This document shows, piece after piece, positions 18,860 through 27,110 of a stretch of DNA of 64,000 nt. This DNA comes from Myxococcales bacterium (GTDB taxonomy: Bacteria; Myxococcota_A; Polyangia; Nannocystales; Nannocystaceae). Position 1 is the first letter of the stretch. Every line of letters begins with the position of its first letter. A program made the translations under genes and the position numbers. The stretch is taken from contig JACKDU010000013.1 of assembly GCA_020633335.1 (NCBI GenBank), forward strand, positions 62,001-126,000. The letters are read 5' to 3'. A model generated the notes under the pieces. That model saw nothing but the letters and a program-made list of their open reading frames with translations, was not told the origin of the DNA and ran no database searches.

Positions 18860-21800
18860 CTACCCCGCCGAGCGGGCCGCGATCGCGGCCCAGCGCGGGT
18901 GGCCGTGGAGCGGGGCGAGCTCCGGCACGACCAGGAAGGTGTCGGCGGCGATCTCGGGCGCCGGCGCGACCTCGAGGGCGCGATCCAGGAGGTCGAGCGC
19001 GCCCTCGAGATCGCCGCGGGAGGCGAGCACGCAGGCGAGCTCGCGGCGGGCGACGACCGGATCGCCGGCCCCGGCGTCGGCGAGCTCGACGGCGACGCGG
19101 AGGTCCGCCTCGGCGCGGGCGCCCGCGCCCTGCACCCGCCACGCCCGCCCGCGGGCCGTCAGGAGGCCCTGGACGATCGCCCGGCGCTCCGGCGCGTTCG
19201 GCCCCGGGTCGCGGAGGACGCCCGGGTAGGCCCGCAGCGCCCGCATCCACTCGGGATCGTCGGGGTGGAGGCGGATCGGCAGCTCCCAGGTCGCCCACCA
19301 GAGCTCCGGGAGGCGCTCGCCGAGCGCTTGCGCAATCCGCGCTCCGGTCCTCGGGGTGCCCGCGCGGAGGAGGGGCGGACCGTCGGCGATCACCGCGTCG
19401 GCGCCGACCTCGGCCGCCCAGCCCGCGAAGGCGAGGTCGGCCGCCTCGTCGTCGCCGCCCTCCTCGAGCGCCAGCGCCCGCCAGAGCGCGGCGCCCTGGC
19501 CCTCCGCGTCCGCGAGCGCGGCCAGGGCGAGCGCCGGCTCCTGGGCGGCGAGGTGATCGAGGCCGGAGGGCGTCGCGCTCGCGCCCTCGGCCCCGACGAT
19601 CACCAGGCGCTGGAGCGAGGCCGAGAGCATCGTCGTGGTGTCGGGGCTGGTCGCGCGGAGCACCAGCGCCCACCGGCCCGGGGCTCGCGGCGACGAGGGC
19701 CCGTGGCCGAGCATCGGCCGCGAGAGCCCGGAGAGCGCGCAGCGGACCTCGTCCTCGGCGAGGCGGAGGCGGAGGCGGAGCGGCGCGTCGATCGTGACGT
19801 CGTCGACCGGGATCGTCTCCTTGCCGAGGGCGCCCTCCGGGCCCGCGCAGGCGAGCTGGACCTTGACCACGCCGCCGCCGCCCATGCCGGAGATCCGCAT
19901 CGACGCGGCGACGTCGCCGGCCGCGTCCTCGAGGCGGAGCTCGAGGTTCGAGCCCCACTCCGCCCGCTGGAGGGCGAGCTCGACGTCGATGAAGAGCTCG
20001 CGGCCGTCCCAGATCAGCGGCGTCCGCCCGAGCTCGCGGGCGCCGATCGCCCGCACCAGGAGGGCGCCGCCGTTGGCGTCGTGGGAGGCGAGGCGGGGAT
20101 CGGCGATCGACCAGCCGGCGAGCCCGCGGGCGAGCTCGTAGAGCGCCCGCGGCCCGTCGAGGAGGCGGGCGAGGCGGGCGAGGCGGGCCGCGAGATCGGC
20201 CTGGATCGCCGCCGGGAGGCCCGGGCTGGCGAGGCCCTCGGCGATCGCGGCGCGTGCCCCCTCGAGGTCGACGCTCGCCTCGAGGGCCGCGGCTGCGCCG
20301 ACCCACCCCTCGGCCACGCCGGCGCGGGCGGCCCGGAGGTGGAGCGCCCCGGCGGCGATCGGGTCGACCGGATCGCTGAGCTCGGCCGCGCGCCCCAGGA
20401 GGCGCGCCCCCGCCTGCGGGTCGGCGAGGCGATCGGCGAGGTAGACGAAGCGGGCCGCCGCGCGGTCGCCGAGGCCGAGGGCGATGAGGTCCTCGGCGCG
20501 GGCCTCGGGCTCGGCGCCGCGGCCGACCGGGACGGGCGCGGGCCGATCGATCACCGGCAGCCGCTCCGTCCCGGCGCCGAGGATCCACGTCCGCTCGTCG
20601 CGGGTGTCCTGGACCAGGAGCTCGCCGTCGCCGTCGCCGTCGAGGTCGGCCGCGCCGTAGTGGGTGAGGCCCTCGATCCAGGCGCTCGCCAGGCTCCCGT
20701 CGTCGCGCTGCCAGGCGATCACGAGGTCGCCGCCGCAGACCAGCGCGAGCTCGTCGACCCGGTCGCCGTCGAGGTCGATCGGGACCGCGCGCTCGCAGGG
20801 GAGCGCCGAGGGCAGGGTCCAGGTCGGCGTCAGCGCCCCGTCCGCGAGGTCGAGGACGTGGACGCCCTCGGCGAGGGGGCCCCAGGGGGCCTCGGCCGGG
20901 AAGACCGCGCGGCTCGGCCACATGTCCTTGCGGACAGCTACCGCGCGGTCGCGGGTGCGCCCGCGGAGGACGGTGCCCCCCCGCTGATCGCCGACCCGCG
21001 CGCGGGCGACCACCTCCGGCGGCGCGCCCGGGCGGAGGATCCTGAGGTCGTAGCCGCCGAAGGCGCTGCGGCCGTGGAGGAGCTCGGGCGCGCCGTCGCC
21101 GTCGAAGTCGCCGAGGCGGAGGATGACGGTGTCGGAGTTGGCGGCCTCCGAGGGCGGGAGCGGGTCGTAGCGGCGCCAGCCGCCCTCGCGCGTCGGGGCC
21201 AGGGCGACCAGGTGGCGGGTCGGGTACTGGGTGCCGAGGATCACCTCGGTGACGCCGTCGTGGTCGAGGTCGAGGACGACGGCGCCGGCGACGTTGGCGT
21301 CCGGCCAGCGCTCTTGCAGCGCCCACCCCTCCGCCTCCGCGGCGAAGAGGCCGATCCCGTCGTCGCCGCGGGCCAGGAGCATCGTCTCGCCGCGGAGGTC
21401 GGCGACGCCCGCCCAATTGATCGGCCCGAGTCCGAGCTCCAACGGCGCGCGGCGGGTGAGGCCGACGTCGCCGGGCGGGACGATCGAGAGCTGGCGCGCG
21501 CCGATGGTCAGGGTCTCGGCCCGGCCGTCCCCCGTGAGGTCGCCGTTGCCCATCAGCACCACAGGCGGCCCCTCGATCGGGGTCGCCAGCGCGAGGCGGG
21601 CGAGCACCGGCCCGAGCTCGCCGTCGGGATCGGCCTCGAGGCGACGCTCGCTCACCCGCAGGATCGGCCCGAGGTGATCGGTCGGGGCGCCGCGCTCCTC
21701 GAGGGCGGCGGCGAGGGTGACGAGCGCGTCCCAGCGGGCCCGGGCGATCAGCGGCGCGGTCAGGGCGTGGAGGATCGCGATCTCCTCCTCGGGGTCGCGG

Positions 21801-23851
21801 GCGCTGAGCCAGGCGTCGGCGAGCGCGTCGAGCTCGCCGCCGGCGTCGCCCTCCTCCTGGGCCCACGCCGCCCGCTCGAGCCAGGCCTGGGCGAGGGCCC
21901 GGCTCTGCCAGTTCTCGGGGTCCTGGGCGAAGCCCTCGAAGGCGGCGCGCGCCCCCGCGAGGTCGCCGCTGGCCCGGCGCGCCGCGATCACCGCGCGGGC
22001 GGCGGCCAGGCGCTCGGCGGCGGCGGCCTCGTCGACGCCGGGCGTGTCCTGGCGGACGGGGGTGAGGGCCATGGCGACGCCGTAGGTCGCCGCGCCGCCG
22101 AGGGCGAGGAGCGCGAGCGCGGCCGCGGTCCGGCTCCGCAGCGCCCGCTGGAGCCGCCGACCGAGCCCCGGCCCGCTCGCCCGGCGGCCGGCCTGGACGG
22201 CGTGGAGATCGGCGATGAAGGCCCGCATCGACGGGTAGCGATCCGCGGGATCGGGGGCCATGCAGCGGGCGCAGACCCGGGCGAGCTCGGTCGGCACCGC
22301 CGGGGCGACGCGATCGGCCCGGGGCGCGCCGCGGCGGTAGGTCGCGGCGATCGTCGCCGCGTCGGCGCCCTCGACCGGGGCGCGCCCGGTGAGGAGCTCG
22401 TAGAGGACGACGCCGAGGGCGAAGATGTCGACCGCCGGGCCGACGACCCCGCCCGCCGCCTGCTCGGGGGCCATGTAGTGGGGCGTGCCGAGGACCTGAC
22501 CGACGGTGGTCAGGCGGGTGTCGCGGGCGGCCTCGAGCGCGAGGCCGAAGTCGGCGAGGCGCGCCCGCCCGCGCTCGTCGAGGAGGATGTTCGAGGGCTT
22601 GACGTCGCGGTGGACGACCCCCTTGGCGTGGGCGCTGGCGAGCGCGTCGGCGACCTCGAGGGTCCAGGCGATCGCCCGCTCCGGCGCGACCAGGCCGCGC
22701 TCGCGGAGGAGGGCGGCGAGGTCGGGCCCGGGGAGGCGATCCATCGCGTAGAAGAGGCGCCCCTCGTGCTCGCCGACGTCGAGCACCCGGACCACCCCGG
22801 GGTGATCGAGGTGGGCGAGGATCTCGGCCTCCCGGCGGAAGCGCGAGGCGTGGAGCTCGGCGGCGCCGGCGAGCCCGGGGAGCCACTTGAGCGCGACCGC
22901 GCGGCCGAGCTGGGGATCCCAGCCGTCGAGGACGATCCCCATCCCGCCGCGGCCGAGCTCGCCGCGCACCTCGTAGCGGCCGAGGCGATCGGGGCGGGCG
23001 GCGTCGGTGCGGGGGAGCGCCGGCGCGGTCGCGGTCGCGCTCGCGACGCTGAGCGGCGCGACCGCGTAGGCCACGAGCGCGTAGGCGACCTCGCGGGCGC
23101 TCGGCCGCGCGTCCGGGCGCGGGTTGGTCATCGCCCGGACCAGCGCGCGCTCGGGCCCGGCTCCGGGATCGAGGGCCTCACGCTTGCGGGCGGCGAGCTC
23201 GTCGGCGGTCAGGCGATCGAAGGCGAGCTCGCCGCGGAGGAGCTCCCAGGCGACGACGCCGAGGCTGTAGACGTCGCTCGCGGGGCTCGCCTGCGGCGGG
23301 TCGGCGAGGCGCTCCGGGGCGGCGTAGCGCGGCGTGCCGGGCCCCCCTGCCGCGTCGCTCGGGGTCGTCGTCGCCGCCCCGAAGTCGATGAGCACCGCGC
23401 TCCCGTCGGCGTCGACGAGGACGTTGGCCGGCTGGACGTCGCGGTGGATCACCCCGCGCGCGGCGGCGTGGGCGAGCGCGTCGGCGAGCTGGCGGATCAC
23501 CGCGAGGGCGACCTCGGCGGGGATCGGCGGGGTCGTCCGGAGGGCGCTGAGCGGCCGCCCACGGACCAGCTCCAGGACCAGCCAGGGCTCGTCCTTCTCG
23601 AGCCCCGAGGCGATCAGGCGGACGATCCCCGGGTGCTCGAGGGCCGCGAGCGCGCGGGCCTCGGCGCGGCCGACCTCGAGCTCGGCGACGACCTTGAGGG
23701 CGCGGGCGAGGCCGGGCGCCTCCGGTCGGTGACAGCGATAGACCGCGCCCATGCCCCCCTTGCCGAGGCACCAGTCGACGACCCAGCCGCCGACCGTGAC
23801 CCCGGAGGCCAGCGGCGCGGGGCCCGGTCCGAGGCCGCGGAGCTGCGACAT
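18860..23851 (-). CDS. Tandem-domain Ser/Thr kinase with FG-GAP propeller and TPR-like regions
   Basis: 1663 residues. Kinase 1 (about 20-260): LGKGGMG, Lys53, HRDVQPAN (136-143), DFG (156-158), TPRYAAPE; the usual lysine of HRDxKxxN is Gln140. Kinase 2 (about 292-550): GRGGMG, Lys322, HRDVKPSN (414-421), DFG (434-436), TPHYMAPEQ, all canonical. One membrane helix at about 575-596. Outside, helical repeats are followed by five Asp-rich FG-GAP/VCBS-type units (GDLTGDGRAETL, DLDHDGVTEVIL, GDFDGDGAPELL, DLDGDRVDELAL, DLDGDGDGELLV; about 730-1010), which normally bind Ca2+ in a propeller. More helical repeats close the protein. Cytoplasmic kinase signalling linked to an extracytoplasmic sensor is the likely layout. 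Followed by the FHA gene. Confidence 0.9.
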   Translation of the reverse strand: MSQLRGLGPGPAPLASGVTVGGWVVDWCLGKGGMGAVYRCHRPEAPGLARALKVVAELEVGRAEARALAALEHPGIVRLIASGLEKDEPWLVLELVRGRPLSALRTTPPIPAEVALAVIRQLADALAHAAARGVIHRDVQPANVLVDADGSAVLIDFGAATTTPSDAAGGPGTPRYAAPERLADPPQASPASDVYSLGVVAWELLRGELAFDRLTADELAARKREALDPGAGPERALVRAMTNPRPDARPSAREVAYALVAYAVAPLSVASATATAPALPRTDAARPDRLGRYEVRGELGRGGMGIVLDGWDPQLGRAVALKWLPGLAGAAELHASRFRREAEILAHLDHPGVVRVLDVGEHEGRLFYAMDRLPGPDLAALLRERGLVAPERAIAWTLEVADALASAHAKGVVHRDVKPSNILLDERGRARLADFGLALEAARDTRLTTVGQVLGTPHYMAPEQAAGGVVGPAVDIFALGVVLYELLTGRAPVEGADAATIAATYRRGAPRADRVAPAVPTELARVCARCMAPDPADRYPSMRAFIADLHAVQAGRRASGPGLGRRLQRALRSRTAAALALLALGGAATYGVAMALTPVRQDTPGVDEAAAAERLAAARAVIAARRASGDLAGARAAFEGFAQDPENWQSRALAQAWLERAAWAQEEGDAGGELDALADAWLSARDPEEEIAILHALTAPLIARARWDALVTLAAALEERGAPTDHLGPILRVSERRLEADPDGELGPVLARLALATPIEGPPVVLMGNGDLTGDGRAETLTIGARQLSIVPPGDVGLTRRAPLELGLGPINWAGVADLRGETMLLARGDDGIGLFAAEAEGWALQERWPDANVAGAVVLDLDHDGVTEVILGTQYPTRHLVALAPTREGGWRRYDPLPPSEAANSDTVILRLGDFDGDGAPELLHGRSAFGGYDLRILRPGAPPEVVARARVGDQRGGTVLRGRTRDRAVAVRKDMWPSRAVFPAEAPWGPLAEGVHVLDLADGALTPTWTLPSALPCERAVPIDLDGDRVDELALVCGGDLVIAWQRDDGSLASAWIEGLTHYGAADLDGDGDGELLVQDTRDERTWILGAGTERLPVIDRPAPVPVGRGAEPEARAEDLIALGLGDRAAARFVYLADRLADPQAGARLLGRAAELSDPVDPIAAGALHLRAARAGVAEGWVGAAAALEASVDLEGARAAIAEGLASPGLPAAIQADLAARLARLARLLDGPRALYELARGLAGWSIADPRLASHDANGGALLVRAIGARELGRTPLIWDGRELFIDVELALQRAEWGSNLELRLEDAAGDVAASMRISGMGGGGVVKVQLACAGPEGALGKETIPVDDVTIDAPLRLRLRLAEDEVRCALSGLSRPMLGHGPSSPRAPGRWALVLRATSPDTTTMLSASLQRLVIVGAEGASATPSGLDHLAAQEPALALAALADAEGQGAALWRALALEEGGDDEAADLAFAGWAAEVGADAVIADGPPLLRAGTPRTGARIAQALGERLPELWWATWELPIRLHPDDPEWMRALRAYPGVLRDPGPNAPERRAIVQGLLTARGRAWRVQGAGARAEADLRVAVELADAGAGDPVVARRELACVLASRGDLEGALDLLDRALEVAPAPEIAADTFLVVPELAPLHGHPRWAAIAARSAG

Positions 23852-23899
23852 GGCGCCACGATAACAGGCATCGCCGCGCGTCGCGTCGCCGTCGCGCCG

Positions 23900-25588
23900 C
23901 TACTCGCTGCCGACGTCGACGTAGGGGAGGGCGTCGCCCATCTCGCCGGGGCCGTCGCCGCGGGCGTCCTGGTCGCCGTAGCCGAGCGCGCTCTGGCTGC
24001 CGCCGACGCCCCAGCACTTGACGCCGTGGTCGTCGAGGACGGCGCAGACGTAGTTGGCGCCCGGGGCGACCTTGATCGCGTGGCGGCCGGCGCCGAGGTC
24101 GATCGCCGGGAGGGCGTCGCCCATCTCGCCGGGGCCGTCGCCGCGGTTGTCGGTGTCGCCCTGGCCGAGCGCGCCGCCGAAGTTGCGCCCCCAGCACTTG
24201 AGCGAGTCGTCGTCGAGGATCGCGCAGGAGTGGAAGTACGAGGCGGCGATCTGGACCGCGCTCCGACCGACGCCGAGGTCGACGAAGGGGAGGGCGTCGC
24301 CCATCTCGCCGGGGGCGTCGCCGCGGTGCTCGGTGTCGCCGAGGCCGAGCTGGCCGTAGGTGTTGCTCCCCCAGCACTTGACCTGATCGTTGTCGAGGAT
24401 CACGCAGCCGTGGCGGGCGCCGACGCTCAGCGCCTTGACCGTGTGGCCGCCCCCGAAGTCGACGATCGGCAGGGCGTCGCCCATCTCGCCGGGCGCGTCG
24501 CCGACCCCGCCGCCGTTCGCCTTGCCGTTGCCGAGGTTGCCCTCGGCCTGCTGACCCCAGCACTTGACGTCGCCGCCGCTGAGGAGCGCGCAGGCGTGGC
24601 TGTTGTCGAGGGCGATCGTCTCGACCGTCACGCCGGCGCCGAGGTCGATCGCCGGGAGGGCGTCGCCCATCTCGCCCGGGTTGTCGCCGCGGTCCTTCTT
24701 GTCGCCCTGGCCGAGCCAGCCGTTGCTGTTCCAGCCCCAGCACTTCGCGCTCGCGTCGTCGAGGAGGGCGCAGGTCGTCCACACGCCGGTGGCGACGGCG
24801 ACCGCCGTCCGGCCGGTCCCGAGATCGACGAAGGGGAGGGCGTCGCCCATCTCGCCGGGGCCGTCGCCGAGGTTCGCCGAGCTCCCCGAGCCGAGCGCGC
24901 CGAAGGTCCCCTGACCCCAGCACTTGAGCTTGTCGCCCTCGACGATCGCGCAGCCCTGGTAGTACGACGAGATCGCCGAGGCGAGGCCGCCGGCGCCGAG
25001 GTCGACGAAGGGGAGGTCGTTGCCCATCGTCCCTGGCGTCGTCCCGTAGGGGTCGGTGTTGCCGAGGCCGAGGTCGCCGGAGTTGTTGTAGCCGCCCCAG
25101 CACTTGACCTTGCCGCTGAAGAGGACGACGCAGGCGTGGCCCTGGCCGGCCGCGAGATCGACGACGTCGTAGGGGCCGAGGTCGGGGGGCATCTCGCCGG
25201 TGGTGCCGGTGGTGTCGCCGGTGGTGTCGCCGGTGGTCGAGGTGTCGCCGGTGGTCGAGGTGTCGCCGGTGGTCGAGGTGGTGTCGCCGCTGGTCGAGGT
25301 ATCCGTGGTCGGGCCGGTCGAGCCCGTCGTCTCGCCGCTCGAGGTCGTCCCGGTGATCGTCACCCCGCCGGTGGTGTCGCCGGTGGTCGTCGCCGAGTCG
25401 CTGGCGCCGCTGGTCGACGAGGTCGTCGTCGCCGCGCCGGTGCTGCTCGTCGTCGCCGAGGTCGAGCCCGACGAGCCCTCGCTCGCGCTCTCGCTGGCGC
25501 TGCTGACCGCGTCGTCACCGCAACCTGCGATCATCGCGGCGGCGATCGCCGCCGCGGCGAGCCCGCGCACACTGGTTCCTGTCCTCAT
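23900..25588 (-). CDS. RCC1-repeat surface lipoprotein
   Basis: 562 residues from ATG 25588, which has GGAGGGG at the right distance (an in-frame GTG at 25594 does not). Lipobox MIAGCGDD, then about 110 residues of Ser/Thr/Gly stalk with TTGDTSTTGD repeats, then seven RCC1-type blades of about 55 residues, each with HxCxxL...VKCWGxNxxGxLGxGD and GEMGDALPxVDLG. Two cysteines per blade suggest one disulfide in each. A seven-bladed propeller anchored to the outer membrane is expected, probably for protein binding. Divergent from the metalloprotease-like gene; 48 bp downstream on the same strand begins the tandem-kinase gene. Confidence 0.9.
   Translation of the reverse strand: MRTGTSVRGLAAAAIAAAMIAGCGDDAVSSASESASEGSSGSTSATTSSTGAATTTSSTSGASDSATTTGDTTGGVTITGTTSSGETTGSTGPTTDTSTSGDTTSTTGDTSTTGDTSTTGDTTGDTTGTTGEMPPDLGPYDVVDLAAGQGHACVVLFSGKVKCWGGYNNSGDLGLGNTDPYGTTPGTMGNDLPFVDLGAGGLASAISSYYQGCAIVEGDKLKCWGQGTFGALGSGSSANLGDGPGEMGDALPFVDLGTGRTAVAVATGVWTTCALLDDASAKCWGWNSNGWLGQGDKKDRGDNPGEMGDALPAIDLGAGVTVETIALDNSHACALLSGGDVKCWGQQAEGNLGNGKANGGGVGDAPGEMGDALPIVDFGGGHTVKALSVGARHGCVILDNDQVKCWGSNTYGQLGLGDTEHRGDAPGEMGDALPFVDLGVGRSAVQIAASYFHSCAILDDDSLKCWGRNFGGALGQGDTDNRGDGPGEMGDALPAIDLGAGRHAIKVAPGANYVCAVLDDHGVKCWGVGGSQSALGYGDQDARGDGPGEMGDALPYVDVGSE
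25190..25320. repeat. Tandem stalk-coding repeat
   Basis: Short direct repeats built from GTGGTGTCGCCG and GTGGTCGAGGTGTCGCCG units. They encode the Thr/Ser/Gly/Asp-rich stalk of the RCC1 lipoprotein and are likely to vary in copy number. Confidence 0.75.
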
Positions 25589-25817
25589 CGTCACCCCTCC
25601 GCGCCAACCACGATCCCGGCGGCCGGGTGGCCGATCAAGCGCCGCCGGCGGGGGCGCTGGTCCGCATACGGCCGCCTAGCCGGGCCCGCGGGCGATCGAT
25701 GCCCCCGGCGTCGCGTCGCGTCGCGTCGTCGCGCCGCGCGCGATGTCGGGTCCGGGGACGAGGAGGGGCGCGGCTCTTCGCGTCGGCGAGGCGCGCGGCT
25801 ATCCTGCTCGCCGAAGC

Positions 25818-26885
25818 ATGGCCGCGCTCGACCCTCGCCGGATCCCCTGGACGCCGCTCGCCCTGAGCGTGGCAGTGATGGCCGCCTGCACGCCGGACTT
25901 CCCCGAGGTCTCGTGGATCGGCCCGCACCTCCAGGTGGCGAAGACCGCGGAGGGGCCGGTCTGCGGGGGCACCAACCCCTACCAGGATCGCTACGTCGAG
26001 CGCCTGGCCGATCTCCTCGGCGTGGCGATCGTCGAGCCGATCCTCTTCGCCTACATCGACGACTCGGAGATCGAGGACTATTGCTTCGACGAGCTCTGGG
26101 GCTGCTACTACGACGGCAAGGCGTACTCGATCATGCCCACGCACACCCACGAGCTCGCGCATGCGGTCGCCGATCGGGCGGGCTGGGACGGGCCGCGGGC
26201 CCTCACGGAGGGCTTCGCCGAGGCCTACGGCTTCAACAGCGAGGGCGGCCTCGTGCGCCTGCCGATCCGCGGCGTCGTCGAGGACTTCGACCGCAGCGCC
26301 GACAGCTACTACACCGCCGGGCTCTTCGTCCGCTTCCTCGTCGACCGCCACGGCCTCGGGCCCTTCGGCGAGCTCATGCGGGCGACCGACTCCGACTCCG
26401 ACTTCGACGAGGTCGCGGCCGCCTTCGAGGCCCACCTCGGCGAGCCGATCGAAGCGGCCTTCGAGGCCTTCGAAGCCACCTACCCGACCTGCTCGGCCTG
26501 GTCGAACCAGGCGGCGATCGTCGAGTGCGGCCTCGATCCGAGCCCCTGGGTGGGCGAGAGCCTGGAGATCACGGTCGCCCTCGACTGCGCGGACGAGGCG
26601 ACGATCGGCCCGAACGGCAGCGACCCCGGGGAGGCCTGGGCGCCGCGCTCCTTCGAGGTCCCCGGCGACGGCCTCCGCGTCTACCAGGCGACCGTCACCG
26701 CGACCGGCGACGCCCCGAGCGGCGTGAGGATCACCCACTGCGGTGGGTGCGAGGTGGATGTCGATATTATCGTCGGCGCCGGCGTGTCGCGGACCGTCGC
26801 GCTGCCGGCGGGGCGGTACTATGTGGATTTTGTCGCGGCTGCGGATGCGCCGATGAGCTTGACGCTGCGGCTTCAGAGTCCCTGA
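25818..26885 (+). CDS. HExxH metalloprotease-like lipoprotein A
   Basis: 355 residues from ATG 25818; the frame extends upstream but this start gives a lipoprotein signal (AVMAACTPD, Cys24). Residues 111-115 are HELAH, and EGFAEAYG follows 16 residues later (Glu131), the HExxH...E arrangement of gluzincin zinc peptidases. A C-terminal beta domain after about residue 240 contains CGGCEVDVDIIVG and ends PAGRYYVDFVAAAD. The protein at 34952-36043 has the same order of elements and the same C-terminal VxLxxGRYYV strand, so they are paralogues. Whether it cleaves peptides is not shown; the zinc-binding residues are complete. Confidence 0.75.
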   Translation: MAALDPRRIPWTPLALSVAVMAACTPDFPEVSWIGPHLQVAKTAEGPVCGGTNPYQDRYVERLADLLGVAIVEPILFAYIDDSEIEDYCFDELWGCYYDGKAYSIMPTHTHELAHAVADRAGWDGPRALTEGFAEAYGFNSEGGLVRLPIRGVVEDFDRSADSYYTAGLFVRFLVDRHGLGPFGELMRATDSDSDFDEVAAAFEAHLGEPIEAAFEAFEATYPTCSAWSNQAAIVECGLDPSPWVGESLEITVALDCADEATIGPNGSDPGEAWAPRSFEVPGDGLRVYQATVTATGDAPSGVRITHCGGCEVDVDIIVGAGVSRTVALPAGRYYVDFVAAADAPMSLTLRLQSP

Positions 26886-27008
26886 GCGGGGGGCGGAGTC
26901 AGCGGGCTACCTCCGCATTCGACAGGCAACCAAAGACCATACTGAGATTACCTACCGGATGTTGCCGGCAGGGGTCGACCACTTTGCGTCCGAATTCTGA
27001 ACCTTGAC

Positions 27009-27053
27009 GGGGCGGCTACCCGGCTCCGCCACTTGGGGCATCGCTGCCGCCCC
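27009..27053. terminator. Inverted repeat between convergent genes
   Basis: GGGGCGGC (27009-27016) and GCCGCCCC (27046-27053) form a perfect 8-bp stem with a 29-nt loop, in the 225-bp gap between convergent genes. The rest of that gap is AT-richer and shows no gene. Confidence 0.35.
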
Positions 27054-27110
27054 CCGCAGGGTCCTCGATCTGCGCGCGCGAGCACGGATCGAAATACCCA
27101 GCCCCGCCCC

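Noticed and set aside
18899..27007. A 2702-codon open frame on the plus strand
   Set aside because: It is antisense to the tandem kinase and RCC1 genes and its product is Arg/Gly/Ala/Glu low complexity. Long antisense frames are expected in GC-rich DNA.
26886..27110. AT-richer gap as an attachment site or mobile element scar
   Set aside because: No direct repeats, tRNA end or transposase sequence could be seen.
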